Notes: generated by a model from the sequence alone, not told the origin. 64,000 nt of DNA from Virgibacillus subterraneus (GCF_900110695.1 NZ_FOEH01000001.1:992001-1056000), one strand, 5' to 3'. Shown: positions 26,074-34,887, numbered from the stretch's first letter. Numbers and translations are program-made.

Positions 26074-26775
26074 AACTCTTTTCCCCTTTCATAAAGCTAT
26101 TCTATGCAAAGCCCTTGAAATATTGACTGTGAAGTTTTAAAGGGTATCTACAAGTTATTCTATAGAAATAGTATAAATCCTTCTTATGCAGTAAGAAAGT
26201 ATAGATAATTTCTTATTGTATTAAAGTTTGTACTCCAATATAGAAGGCTCTAAAACACATAAGAATCCCATTAACGATTAAGCAAGTTTTCTAACAATAC
26301 CTTTTAACAATAATAAATAAACCTGATTGTTTCAATGAAAGGAGACCTTTGTAATTATTACTCTCAATAAATAAAGATATGAAATGCTGTATATTTAGCA
26401 TTGTTACTTATATTTAAATCATGCAAGTTCACAACCGACAAAAATAGGGGTAAGATCCAAAATGTTGTACCCGGGTGGGTTTCCTATCACTGAAAACAGG
26501 GTACTGGTATATAAATCATAATTTTCTTACATTATAAAGTAGGTCTAAATAGAAAATTACCTATAATTGTCGGGTTTTTTTTGTATTGTTTCTATCTTAT
26601 AATAATATTAAAGAATTTTTGCTTAATTCAGTAAAAGGGAAAGGAGGGAATAAATTTGAACTTACTTGATTGGTGCTGACGTATCAATTAAGTTTATTTC
26701 AGTCTTTAATTAGTCTTTAAATGTAAGCGATAACAATACAATTTGTGTGATAATAGGTGCAAAGGGGTGTGAAGT
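26074..26775. other. 702-bp intergenic region with repeat fragments and a regulated promoter
   Basis: Carries the leftward promoter of the LuxR gene (not resolved), fragments of the dispersed repeat (26183-26226, TTATGCAGTAAGAAAG; 26280-26302), a sigma-B-like pair GTTTCC-14-GGGTAC at 26479-26504 that is only suggestive, and the cre site and promoter of the next operon at 26714-26742. No gene longer than about 40 codons with a ribosome site is seen. Confidence 0.55.
26722..26735 (+). promoter_or_regulatory. cre site (CcpA operator) in front of the DUF6230-like operon
   Basis: TGTAAGCGATAACA fits the CcpA operator consensus TGWAANCGNTNWCA at every defined position. It lies 41 bases before the TTG start and just upstream of the best -10 candidate (TACAAT, 26737-26742), so CcpA binding would repress. 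The match is seen in the sequence; function is inferred. Confidence 0.65.
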
Positions 26776-27369
26776 TTGGGTGAAGAGAGGAAAGAAACAG
26801 TAGGTAGAACGTGGAAAAAGAAGTTTTTTATTGCTTTATTCGCTGGCTTTTTGGGGCTTGGAGGACTTATGTCTGTGTTCGGGTTCACCGGAACAGCGTT
26901 TGCATTACCACTTGGTGGAATTGGTGACTTTTATGTAGAATTTGATGAATTGAATGGTAAGGGATTTCAGTTATTACCGCACATTGGTGAAACAGGTGAC
27001 TCTGATGCTGAACCGATGATCCGAAACAAGATAGAAGAAGTGGAGATTAAGAATTTACACATTTATAAGGATATCAAAATGCCAACAGGTGGCTGGGTAA
27101 GGGTTCATATACGAGCCTCAGGTCCTACCAAAATCAGCGGTCTGATTCAAGATGCCCGTATGATTGATGCTGATTTAAGCTTTAATGAATTGGCAATTAA
27201 AGAACAAAATACTGAAGATTTCTCAACTAATTGGTCGCAAGATGCTAAAACAATTACGATTAAGGATGCTAAGTTAGTTACGGACTACCTATTTCAAAGT
27301 GTGGTCAGTTTGGATGGAACCAAAATTTATGTCGAGAAAATTGATGAACCGGATATGACACATCAATAA
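26776..27369 (+). CDS. DUF6230-like secreted/membrane-anchored protein
   Basis: 197 aa. Basic N terminus (GRTWKKKFF) then one hydrophobic segment (about residues 18-42, ending AFALP) like an uncleaved or cleavable signal, followed by a ~150-residue beta-rich domain with LNGKGFQLLP, VEIKNLHIYKDI and DARMIDADLSFNELAI. The layout and these stretches resemble the DUF6230 proteins that are abundant in Streptomyces and have no established function. TTG start with AAGGGGTG about 7 bases upstream. First gene of a triplet of exported/membrane proteins; regulation by carbon catabolite control is suggested by the cre site. The family assignment is from memory of the pattern. Confidence 0.65.
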   Translation: MGEERKETVGRTWKKKFFIALFAGFLGLGGLMSVFGFTGTAFALPLGGIGDFYVEFDELNGKGFQLLPHIGETGDSDAEPMIRNKIEEVEIKNLHIYKDIKMPTGGWVRVHIRASGPTKISGLIQDARMIDADLSFNELAIKEQNTEDFSTNWSQDAKTITIKDAKLVTDYLFQSVVSLDGTKIYVEKIDEPDMTHQ

Positions 27370-27392
27370 ATCCTCAATGGGAGGGGATAAAT

Positions 27393-27899
27393 ATGAGTAG
27401 AAAAGAAGCAAAGGCTTTAAAAAAGGAAGAAAAGTTACAGGGAAAACACCGTAAAATAGCTAATGGTGGAAAATTTCGGAAGTGGCGAAACAAAAGACCT
27501 TTTTGGGGTGCGAGTTTAATTTTCTTAGCAGGGCTAATGATTTTGTATATACCATTACACCTTTATTCTATTGCGTTTATTCCTGGAAGTTTTGTATTTA
27601 TTGGCTTTTTATTTGGTGGCTTAATTTTAATCATGGGAATTTTAGATTATATATACCCGCAATTCTCAACTGTGTTTGGTGTCGTCACTATATTTCTGTC
27701 TATACTTTCAGTAATGGGAGCACTAGGAGGATTTGTGATAGGTACGATAATAGGCATTATTGGTGGAGCGCTGTCCATTGCCTGGGAGAAGCAAGAAGTT
27801 ACCATTAGGGGAGTTGTGCCAAACAAAAAACAACAAGACCAGGATGAAGTACCGAATGAATTCATGGAAGATAAAGAAGTTAAGACAGTCCAGGCTTAA
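27393..27899 (+). CDS. DUF6114-like integral membrane protein
   Basis: 168 aa. A Lys/Arg-rich N terminus, then the diagnostic FRKWRNKRPFWGASLIFLAG, four hydrophobic segments (about 45-65, 68-90, 97-112, 113-135) and a charged C-terminal tail. In Streptomyces DUF6114 proteins have the same FRxWRxxRPFW start and sit next to DUF6230 genes, which supports both assignments. Probably the membrane partner of the upstream protein. ATG behind GGGAGGGG, 23 bases after the previous stop. Confidence 0.7.
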   Translation: MSRKEAKALKKEEKLQGKHRKIANGGKFRKWRNKRPFWGASLIFLAGLMILYIPLHLYSIAFIPGSFVFIGFLFGGLILIMGILDYIYPQFSTVFGVVTIFLSILSVMGALGGFVIGTIIGIIGGALSIAWEKQEVTIRGVVPNKKQQDQDEVPNEFMEDKEVKTVQA

Positions 27900-27941
27900 T
27901 GTTGTATCGTACGTTTAATTTGTTAACTAGGGGAATAAAAT

Positions 27942-29420
27942 ATGAAAAATACTGCTTTAATCAGTTTCATTTTCATACTTGTATTTGGATTTTCCTTAAT
28001 GCCTGCAGGAACAACTAACGTTTCGGCTGACACTGACAGTGAAGATAGTTCTAAAGATAATGGAAATAGTGGCGGTTTTATTATCGAAACGAAAAAGGTA
28101 GATGGCCAGATGGATCTAGTGGGTGCACTGCAGGGTAAAGTAAAAATTAAGGAAGGAGTTATCCACGGGTTAACCATTACGAAGGTTCTCGAAACTGGAG
28201 GGGAACAGGAACCAATGGTGATACGAATTAAATCACCAGGACCAATTCATGTGCAGAATTTGTATGCAGAAACAATAGATGGCACTCCTCCAAATATTGG
28301 TGGTTTATGTGCCCCTAGTAAAGTGGGTTGGGTTTGTCTAACAAATGTTGTAATGAAGGTTTCCAAGCAAACGGTTTCGGACATTTCCTTGCCGAATACA
28401 AAAATTGAAGCTTGTTATAAAAGCGAATGTGGGAAATTACCAGACTATAGTCCGACGACTAAAGAGAAAATAAAGGAAATTCTAGAAGAGGAGCAAGAAG
28501 AGCAAAGCAAACTGGATCAAATAAAAGAGGAACTGGAAAATGATAAACAGAAACTTGGCGCAGTTGGAGAATTAATAGATAAGGCAACAGAGACATATGA
28601 AAAAGTAAAAAATGGTACACCATCGGATGAATTAGTAAACTTGATAGAAGATACTAAAAATCTTCTAAAAAAAGAAATTGAAGATGGAGTCACCGATAAA
28701 TTGAATAATTTGGTTGCCTTAACAGAAAGAATGGAAAAAGAATTGCAATCATTTCAAGATGTTTCCGGAACGTTTTCGAGCTTAGTCGACGAATCATCCC
28801 GATTGGTTAAGGATCTTGAAAATAGTATAAACACTAAACAAGAAAAGCTTACTAAACTAACCGAAAAGCATTCTCCCGCAAATGAAAGTGAACGGGAACA
28901 AGCGGAAGTTTTCTCTAAATTATTAGAGATGACCGAAACCAATAATGATGGAGCTGAAGCTAAATCTGATGAAACGGAGTCGAATGAAACTACCAAATCT
29001 GAAATAGATATTAAAACAATAAAGGAAAGCGTTGAAAAGGTAACGAAAGAAACTGAAGAAGTTAAAGAAAAAGTTAATAGTTTAAAAGTGAAAGAGGAAT
29101 CCATACAAAAAAAGACCAGTACAATAACCGATAGCATAACCAGTTTGAAGGATAGCATTACAGAAACAGAAAAGAAAGCGTCCTCTGAAGAGAAAGAAAA
29201 AACCGATAGTAATACCGATGAGAACGCAACCGATAATAAGAAAGAAGAAACAGAAACAGAAACGGAATCAGAATCAGATAATGAAACGGATCCTAATTCA
29301 AATGACACAACGGATGAGGAAAATGATGGAGATTCGTCTCAAGATGAAGAAACAACTGAATTGGAAGATGTTGTCGAATCTATATTTGATCTATTTCAGG
29401 TAAGGCTCATCATACCTTAA
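27942..29420 (+). CDS. Secreted coiled-coil protein with an acidic tail, partner of the DUF6230/DUF6114 pair
   Basis: 492 aa. A cleavable signal peptide (hydrophobic residues 4-20, cleavage near VSADT) precedes a ~130-residue globular region with four cysteines (GGLCAPSKVGWVCLTN and ACYKSECGK). That region has a beta pattern like the DUF6230 protein. Residues about 160-420 are a long heptad-patterned coiled coil, followed by a Glu/Asp/Ser/Thr-rich stretch and a short hydrophobic end (DLFQVRLIIP). No sortase motif or transmembrane anchor. No family recognised. It is likely an extracellular or wall-associated filamentous component acting with the two preceding genes. Confidence 0.75.
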   Translation: MKNTALISFIFILVFGFSLMPAGTTNVSADTDSEDSSKDNGNSGGFIIETKKVDGQMDLVGALQGKVKIKEGVIHGLTITKVLETGGEQEPMVIRIKSPGPIHVQNLYAETIDGTPPNIGGLCAPSKVGWVCLTNVVMKVSKQTVSDISLPNTKIEACYKSECGKLPDYSPTTKEKIKEILEEEQEEQSKLDQIKEELENDKQKLGAVGELIDKATETYEKVKNGTPSDELVNLIEDTKNLLKKEIEDGVTDKLNNLVALTERMEKELQSFQDVSGTFSSLVDESSRLVKDLENSINTKQEKLTKLTEKHSPANESEREQAEVFSKLLEMTETNNDGAEAKSDETESNETTKSEIDIKTIKESVEKVTKETEEVKEKVNSLKVKEESIQKKTSTITDSITSLKDSITETEKKASSEEKEKTDSNTDENATDNKKEETETETESESDNETDPNSNDTTDEENDGDSSQDEETTELEDVVESIFDLFQVRLIIP

Positions 29421-29428
29421 TAGAGTTT

Positions 29429-29467
29429 ACAGCGGCTTGATTATTATTAATCAAGCCGCTGTTTTAA
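29429..29467 (+). terminator. Strong terminator after the secreted triplet
   Basis: Perfect 15-bp stem ACAGCGGCTTGATTA / TAATCAAGCCGCTGT (29429-29443 with 29448-29462), 4-base loop, then TTTAA. Confidence 0.9.
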
Positions 29468-29479
29468 TTGTTTAAAAAA

Positions 29480-29495
29480 GTATACCTGAGTATAC
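29480..29495 (+). promoter_or_regulatory. Palindromic operator-like motif upstream of the FAD oxidoreductase
   Basis: GTATACCTGAGTATAC, two self-complementary GTATAC half-sites 4 bases apart, lies about 80 bases before the start codon of the oxidoreductase. Possible binding site of an unknown dimeric regulator. Confidence 0.35.
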
Positions 29496-29575
29496 ATTAC
29501 ACCATACCAATCCTATGGTAAGCTTTCTTTAATCAAATGAAAGTTCCTAATCTTTAATCATGGAGGTAATGGTGA

Positions 29576-30943
29576 ATGAAAGAAGAGGCACAAACGGATA
29601 AAAGCGGCTTTATTATTTTACCTAATCATGAACGCTATGATGAAAAAAGAAAGGTGTGGAATAATCTGATTGACAGATATCCCGCTGCTATATTTGAGTG
29701 CTTGTCAGAAGCAGATGTAATATCAGCTGTTTCCTTTGCAAAGAAGGAGAAGATGGACATTTCTGTTCGTAGTGGGGGACATCACCTGGCTGGAACTGCT
29801 GTTTGTGAAGAGGGTGTTATGTTGGATCTATCAAAAATGAACTCCGTAACTGTTGATAAGGAACGTCAAGTTGCTACCGTAGAGGCGGGTGCCATGCTGG
29901 GTGATATTGACTCTGAAACACAGAAATTAGGATTGGCTACACCAACGGGAACTGTTTCAGAGACAGGTATTGGCGGATTAGCGCTAGGTGGTGGATTTGG
30001 CTATTTGAGAGGGAAATATGGATTAACGTGCGATAATATTTTGTCAGCGAAAATGGTTACTGCTGATGGGAAATTAATTAAGGTTAGTAATGATGAGCAT
30101 ACTGATCTGTTTTGGGCTATTCGTGGTGGGGGTGGGAATTTTGGTGTTGTGACATCATTTGAATTACAGCTTTACCCTGTAGGTCCTAATGTTATGGCAA
30201 TTGATATAATGTATGATTACAAGGATGCCAAAGAAATATTTCAGAAGTTGGATGACTATATGAATAATGCGCCGGATGAGATATCAGTGAATTCGATAAT
30301 TATGCAGTTGCCTCCAGCACCATTTTTGCCTGAGAGTATGCATGGAAAACGTGTGATAGCAGTATCGGGAATGTACACTGGTGAGTTGACTCATGAAACT
30401 GAAGAGGCATTTATAGAACCGTTACAGGAACTGGCAATTCCTTTAATGGATAATACAGGAAAAACAGCATATACCGACCTGCAGAAAAAGCTTGATCAAA
30501 TGGTTCCTCAAGGTGCTGAAATTGTTGGAACATCACTGTTTTTTAAAGAATTGGATGAAGCAATGCTTAACATCATTTTTGAAAGCATAGAAAATTCACC
30601 GCTTCCTATGGCAATGGCACAAATTTGGATGCTTAATGGACGAATGAACCGTGTTTCAGCAGACGAAACCGCATTCGCTGTCAGGGATGCACGCTTCCTA
30701 GTTCTTTTCGATGGTGAAATAGTAAGTGGGGACCCTGTTGGAAGTCAAGAATGGATGGATTCTGTCTATAATCAATTATTACCTTATTCCTATCAAAAAA
30801 CGTCTTATTTAAACGGTGTAAAACTTGGTGAGGAAATTACACGAAATACGTATGGAGATAATTATTTTAAACTTGCAAAGATAAAGCGGGTTTATGACCC
30901 TGAAAATTTGTTTTGTTACAACCACAATATCGCACCAGAATAA
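29576..30943 (+). CDS. FAD-binding (berberine-bridge-type) oxidoreductase
   Basis: PCMH-type flavoprotein, 455 aa. FAD-binding domain: SVRSGGHHLAG, whose histidine is the usual 8-alpha covalent FAD site, and ETGIGGLALGGGFGYLRGKYGL. The C terminus has the BBE motif (VYDPENLFCYNHNI). The cysteine that makes the second FAD bond in bicovalent members is absent (PTGTVSETG), so only monocovalent attachment is expected. No signal peptide. The family oxidises sugars, alkaloids and aromatic alcohols; the substrate here is unknown. ATG with GGAGG 8 bases upstream; single gene. Confidence 0.88.
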   Translation: MKEEAQTDKSGFIILPNHERYDEKRKVWNNLIDRYPAAIFECLSEADVISAVSFAKKEKMDISVRSGGHHLAGTAVCEEGVMLDLSKMNSVTVDKERQVATVEAGAMLGDIDSETQKLGLATPTGTVSETGIGGLALGGGFGYLRGKYGLTCDNILSAKMVTADGKLIKVSNDEHTDLFWAIRGGGGNFGVVTSFELQLYPVGPNVMAIDIMYDYKDAKEIFQKLDDYMNNAPDEISVNSIIMQLPPAPFLPESMHGKRVIAVSGMYTGELTHETEEAFIEPLQELAIPLMDNTGKTAYTDLQKKLDQMVPQGAEIVGTSLFFKELDEAMLNIIFESIENSPLPMAMAQIWMLNGRMNRVSADETAFAVRDARFLVLFDGEIVSGDPVGSQEWMDSVYNQLLPYSYQKTSYLNGVKLGEEITRNTYGDNYFKLAKIKRVYDPENLFCYNHNIAPE

Positions 30944-31008
30944 TTTTTGGGCATAAAGTAATATAAATATTTCATGATCTGAATAGTATTTATAAGGAGG
31001 TGTTTATT

Positions 31009-31362
31009 ATGACTGAAGAAGTCAAATCGGAAAATGTTAATGAAACAGTTGAGGAAGAGTCAGCGGATGTTAAAGAAAATAAAGGGATGGCAATTTTAGC
31101 GTACATTATCTTTTTCATTCCACTTATTACCTCAAAGGATTCGAAATTTGCAATGTATCATGCAAATCAGGGTCTGGTATTATTTCTCTTTGGAGTTAGT
31201 GTGAGTGTAATTGGCACTATAGTCCCACTTATAGGGTGGTTACTGATTTTACCTTTAGGCACACTATGCTGGTTTATATTTGTAATATTAGGTATTATCA
31301 ATGCTGCTAATGGTAAACAAAAACAATTACCATTAATCGGCAAAATAAGCCTGCTGAAGTAG
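31009..31362 (+). CDS. DUF4870-like small membrane protein
   Basis: 117 aa. An acidic N-terminal tail (about 25 residues) is followed by three or four hydrophobic segments and the family hallmark YHANQGLVLFL. DUF4870/YhaL-like proteins are common in Bacillaceae and of unknown function. The ATG at 31009 is chosen because AAGGAGG lies 8 bases upstream; an in-frame GTG at 31000 overlaps that site. It converges with the next gene through a shared terminator. Confidence 0.75.
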   Translation: MTEEVKSENVNETVEEESADVKENKGMAILAYIIFFIPLITSKDSKFAMYHANQGLVLFLFGVSVSVIGTIVPLIGWLLILPLGTLCWFIFVILGIINAANGKQKQLPLIGKISLLK

Positions 31363-31371
31363 TTGAAAAAA

Positions 31372-31394
31372 GGTAGGCAGTTAAACTGCCTACC
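31372..31394. terminator. Bidirectional terminator between DUF4870 and STAND-LuxR genes
   Basis: GGTAGGCAG / CTGCCTACC stem (31372-31380 with 31386-31394) with a TTAAA loop; A-rich on the left, so it reads best as the leftward gene's terminator. Confidence 0.7.
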
Positions 31395-31402
31395 AAATCC
31401 AC

Positions 31403-33442
31403 TTATGAAATAATTTCCATAACACATTTTATCAACTGTGATCTGTTTTTTACTTCCATTTTCTTAAAAATCCGTGTGATATGCTTTTTAACGGTTATTT
31501 CCGCAACATATAATTCTTTCGCAATGGCGGCATTTCCTTTCTCTTCCAGTATTAGCGTAACGATGTCGACTTCTCGTTCTGTTAATGAAAATGTCGTTGC
31601 AATAACTTCCATCTCATTTTGAACAGAATTACCGTTTGTCAGCTGTTTTAAATAATTGGCTAACCTTGGACCGCGCACATCCAAAATATAAGTGGTGGAC
31701 GGGTAGTTTTCTCCATAGTCATAATGCGTTGCTTCTGGGATCTTCTGGAACCCAAAATTCTCCAGTAAATCCTGAAAAAATGGTAAGGGTGTTGATACAA
31801 TTATTCTTCCGCTAGTTAACAATAGCGGGAATAAGTTATATAGCATAAATGATCGTGCAGCGGTATCAGTTGAATCCGTGTAATCAAGGAACCGGATAAA
31901 CCACCCCGCATTTTCATTTTCAGGGACGCTGTATTCCTTTGTATCCTGATCATTTAATCTGCTGAAATACGCACGGGATACAGGTTCTTTGGCAAGTACT
32001 TTTAGCGTGCTTACATTGATCGGTACGATGATAGATAGCCCTAATGTTTTATTATCCTTATTTTTTAATAAATGAGCATCCTTATAGTTAATTTTTTTGA
32101 CATATGTGTCATCAATAAGTTCCATTTCTTTGCGGTTATGTTCGAATGAAGCATGAAAATGATACGATTCATTTGTTTCCCTATTGTAAAATTGTGCTTC
32201 GCTTTCTGAAAAATCATTTTTACGGTTTTCAAAGAATCGAGATACTTCATGGAAATTATAATCGGCAATCGGCTCTAGATACATCGAATCATCAATTTTT
32301 TCTTGAAAAAAAACACTTCGGATAAACTCATCACCTAAATGGTAGAAAAAGGACGCCGCATCTGCAGGTGAGCGATTTGTGATTGTTCTTTTATAAAAAA
32401 AAGATGCACTGCGTTGGCTGTATTTTTCAAAACGTTCAGGATGACGCAGTTTCAAATTCATCTTAATAGCATCTCTTACTAAATCATGCATAGCCCAGCC
32501 ATTTTTAACAGGTTTAACGAATGATAAAGATGTAAGTGCATTAAATGTTTTTATATCAATTTCTTCCTTGAGGACAGCTGACAGACTTGATTGGTCAAAG
32601 TTAAAAAACAAGGCGGCGACTTCAATTAGACGATGTAGTGATTCGTCCTTTACTTCAAGTAACCAACGTTGAGTAAGTTCCATCAGGATATGTGATGATT
32701 GTTCATGTAATGTGCCAATTGAAAATTCTTTGTCTGTTAGTGCTGCTAGTGTGAGTGTTAATGGATGCCCATCAGTGAACTTCCACATCGCCTTAATCAT
32801 GTGGCTGTTATCGATACCATAGTAATCAAGAAATGCCCGTGTTTGTGCCAAACTAAAATCTTTCAGTTCGATTTCTTTCGTTAGACTGCGCCAGGCAGGT
32901 GATTCGACCCATTCACCTGACAGGGGATGGCGACCAGCCATAATAACGAGTATGGTGGAGGGCAAGTTTTGTATAAATACTTGCCGGAACCACCGATCAA
33001 GGGCATCCATATGTTCATATGAATCTATTGCTATTATTATACGTCGATCTGATGCTAATTCTGATAAGGTGTGAAGGAATTTTCGTAATGAGTAGTTTTC
33101 GGAAAATAGCTGTGTGTGGGTATGTGTTTCAATTAAGGTGAGTATATGATCCGCAAATCCTTCAGGAGTCTGAGGGAAGTCTCTGCTGTCCATTTTTAAG
33201 AATAGCAAGCCTTCTTCATTGGAAATCCGATTGTATTCATTTAATAAGTATGTTTTGCCAACTCCGCCAGTTCCATGGATATACAGGACTTTTATATCAT
33301 TATTAGTAAAATTAAGGTGGTTGTAAAAGAATTCAAGTTCCTCTGTCCTCCCTATAAAAAAATCCCGTTCAATCGATTGAATGAAACTATCCACGCTTTT
33401 GTTGCTTATGATATTATCATTTACCTCCAAACCAGGAAACAC
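31403..33442 (-). CDS. STAND ATPase transcriptional regulator with LuxR HTH (MalT-like architecture)
   Basis: 679 aa. The N-terminal NTPase domain has the P-loop HGTGGVGKTY (about residues 56-65) and a Walker B-like IIIAIDSYEHMD. A middle ~250-residue helical/sensor part and a C-terminal LuxR HTH (LTEREVDIVTLILEE...LYVAEITVKKHITRIFKKM) complete it. This is the signal-transduction ATPase layout of MalT/GerE-type regulators, which oligomerise on ligand binding. The start is uncertain: GTG at 33442 abuts the purine run, while TTG at 33430 lies about 8 bases from AAGGGGGTG. No obvious target is adjacent; its upstream region is occupied by repeats. Confidence 0.82.
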   Translation of the reverse strand: MFPGLEVNDNIISNKSVDSFIQSIERDFFIGRTEELEFFYNHLNFTNNDIKVLYIHGTGGVGKTYLLNEYNRISNEEGLLFLKMDSRDFPQTPEGFADHILTLIETHTHTQLFSENYSLRKFLHTLSELASDRRIIIAIDSYEHMDALDRWFRQVFIQNLPSTILVIMAGRHPLSGEWVESPAWRSLTKEIELKDFSLAQTRAFLDYYGIDNSHMIKAMWKFTDGHPLTLTLAALTDKEFSIGTLHEQSSHILMELTQRWLLEVKDESLHRLIEVAALFFNFDQSSLSAVLKEEIDIKTFNALTSLSFVKPVKNGWAMHDLVRDAIKMNLKLRHPERFEKYSQRSASFFYKRTITNRSPADAASFFYHLGDEFIRSVFFQEKIDDSMYLEPIADYNFHEVSRFFENRKNDFSESEAQFYNRETNESYHFHASFEHNRKEMELIDDTYVKKINYKDAHLLKNKDNKTLGLSIIVPINVSTLKVLAKEPVSRAYFSRLNDQDTKEYSVPENENAGWFIRFLDYTDSTDTAARSFMLYNLFPLLLTSGRIIVSTPLPFFQDLLENFGFQKIPEATHYDYGENYPSTTYILDVRGPRLANYLKQLTNGNSVQNEMEVIATTFSLTEREVDIVTLILEEKGNAAIAKELYVAEITVKKHITRIFKKMEVKNRSQLIKCVMEIIS

Positions 33443-33460
33443 CCCCTTAATTTAACAGAT

Positions 33461-33525
33461 AAGCAAGTATAAATCCTTTCTTACTGCATAATTGCAACTA
33501 AGGCTTGCAAAAGCCAAGTTTTCCA
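33461..33525 (+). repeat. Dispersed two-stem intergenic repeat, member C
   Basis: AAGCAAGTATAAATCC, CTTTCTTACTGCATAA, TTGCAACTAAGGCTTGCAA and AAGCCAAGTTTTCC in the same order as the member at 60331. The second stem is GGCTTGCAAAAGCC. Confidence 0.7.
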
Positions 33526-33631
33526 AAATTTAATTGAATTGTGTAACTATTATAAATATATATAGAATTATGCTTTATGTCAACTTAAGATTAGTAATAT
33601 ATAACTATGTATAATAAAACAATAAAACTAG

Positions 33632-34183
33632 AAAGAGGTTGGGGCAAAAGTGTTTTAGTCAAAGTAAAATCCGAACTATGATTCAAATTCTTGAAATAGA
33701 ATTGGAATTAGTTCGAATTTATTTTGCAGTTAAGATAGTATAACTACTTTCTTAATGCATAAGTGCAACTAGGCATTCACCAAAAGGCTTTGAGAATGTC
33801 TAGTTTTCTAATGTTGCTTATTAGATATAAACTGCGAAGTAACATGGAAAAATACTCAACCGGGGCTCATAACTTCGATATGAGTGACCGTTTCTCACTA
33901 TTTAAACAGATTTCGGGTTCTCATAACCCTGATGAAGACACGTTTCACGCTATTTGAACAGCGTTCGCGTTCTCATAACCCTGATGAGTGAGCCCATGGC
34001 TAGTAAGACTGCGAAAGTGTTAGCTTGAGCAGATGTTGCATTGGTACCGGAGTGGTGCAAAAGAAAATTTTCACTGTGTCGCAGTTTATATCAACTACCT
34101 ATTAAATCCAACCATTGAAATTAAACGTGTTAAAAACCTATCCTGTTATTATTCATGTTAAATTTGAAAGTTTTAATTATGTC
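33632..34183 (+). repeat. Copy 2 of the ~0.5 kb duplicated non-coding element
   Basis: Parallel to 12933-13437: GAGGTTGGGGCAAAAGTG, the AAATCCGAACTA stem, the two-stem repeat, tandem units starting CTCATAAC at 33866, 33920 and 33972, then GAGCCCATGGCTAGTAAG, GATGTTGCATTGGTACCGG and CCTATCCTGTTATTATT. Differences are scattered substitutions and small indels, so the duplication is old or the element is a family member inserted twice. Confidence 0.8.
33726..33810 (+). repeat. Dispersed two-stem intergenic repeat, member B
   Basis: Fuller than member A: stem 1 GCAGTTAAGATA/TTTCTTAATGC, then CATAAGTGCAACTAGGCATTC (split by the loop CACCAAAAGGCTTTGA) and GAATGTCTAGTTTTCTAA. Stem 2 pairs GGCATTC with GAATGTC. 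Confidence 0.7.
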
Positions 34184-34268
34184 TTAGTATTTTTCTCTAG
34201 ACAGTTAACTAGTAAAGGCTGCACCCAAAGTATGAGGGGAAAAGCCCCTTACCAATAAGCCAAGCTTT

Positions 34269-34466
34269 CTAGAACCTTTCTTCTCGGATAACATTATGTT
34301 CCTTATCCAAAATGGAAAGTTTACTTGGACTATTTTCTTTTGCCATTTCCTCTGCTTTTGCGATGGCATCATCTTTTGCTTCAAATTCGTCGGCTGGTGC
34401 TATGTCTTCCAGTTTTACTATCCATGCTGATGCATCCTGATTTGGTGCTACGCTATAATTCTTCAT
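34269..34466 (-). CDS. DUF2188 family small protein
   Basis: 65 aa, cytoplasmic. The pattern Y-x-V-x-P-N-x-x-x-x-W-x-V (YSVAPNQDASAWIVK) followed by an alanine-rich helix with DDAIAKAEEMAKENSPSKL and a C-terminal strand is the DUF2188 signature. Function unknown; many are general-stress or spore-associated. A good ribosome site AAAGGAG lies about 10 bases before ATG. Divergent from the zinc-finger gene. Confidence 0.8.
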   Translation of the reverse strand: MKNYSVAPNQDASAWIVKLEDIAPADEFEAKDDAIAKAEEMAKENSPSKLSILDKEHNVIREERF

Positions 34467-34515
34467 CGTTTAAGCACTCCTTTATAATTGGTTATACCTA
34501 CCGATACCCAGGATA

Positions 34516-34543
34516 TTATTGTATAAAACTAATATGATATACT
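34516..34543 (+). promoter_or_regulatory. Probable sigma-A promoter for the CHY zinc-finger gene
   Basis: TTATTG (34516-34521), 16-base spacer, TATACT (34538-34543), then the leader with TTTGGAGG and ATG at 34573. Confidence 0.45.
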
Positions 34544-34572
34544 ACTTTCAGAGGTAATTTGGAGGTATTCTT

Positions 34573-34887
34573 ATGAAAGTAAACGGAGCAATTGATGCTG
34601 AAACACGTTGTAACCACTATCATAGTGAAAATGATAGGATAGCAATTAAGTTTTATTGTTGCAACGAATATTATTCATGCTACCATTGTCATCAACAATA
34701 TGGGTGTGGAGCCTCAAGAGTGTGGCCCCGAGAGGACTTTAATGAAAAGGCTATTTTATGTGGTACGTGTAAAACGGAACTTACGATAAATGAATATCTT
34801 GATAGTGGATACAGCTGTCCGTCTTGTCATGTGGCATTTAACCCTGGCTGTTCTTTGCATTATCACTTGTATTTTGACAAATTGTGA
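34573..34887 (+). CDS. CHY-type zinc-finger protein
   Basis: 104 aa, rich in Cys and His: RCNHYHSENDRIAIKFYCC, YSCYHCH, ILCGTCKTEL, YSCPSCHVAFNPGC and HYHLYF. This order fits the CHY zinc-finger domain (PF05495 type), which binds several zinc ions. In Bacillaceae such stand-alone proteins are of unknown role. ATG behind TTTGGAGG. Downstream ferredoxin is 74 bases away, so they may be co-transcribed. Confidence 0.85.
   Translation: MKVNGAIDAETRCNHYHSENDRIAIKFYCCNEYYSCYHCHQQYGCGASRVWPREDFNEKAILCGTCKTELTINEYLDSGYSCPSCHVAFNPGCSLHYHLYFDKL

Larger units (their letters stand above)
33443..34268. other. 826-bp repeat-filled intergenic region
   Basis: Contains repeat member C (33461-33525), copy 2 of the 0.5 kb element (33632-34183) with repeat member B inside it, and a GGGGAAAAGCCCC hairpin (about 34237-34249) with another repeat tail (AAGCCAAGCTTTCTAGAA). 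No gene seen. Confidence 0.7.

Noticed and set aside
26479-26504. Sigma-B-like promoter GTTTCC-14-GGGTAC
   Set aside because: Only a loose match and about 270 bases from the nearest start; kept as a note, not as a feature.
28754-29308. 184-codon Ser/Val-rich open frame on the minus strand
   Set aside because: Antisense shadow of the repetitive Glu/Lys-rich coiled-coil gene; composition is an artefact of the opposite strand.
33763-33957. 64-codon open frame
   Set aside because: Entirely within the duplicated non-coding element and not conserved in the other copy.
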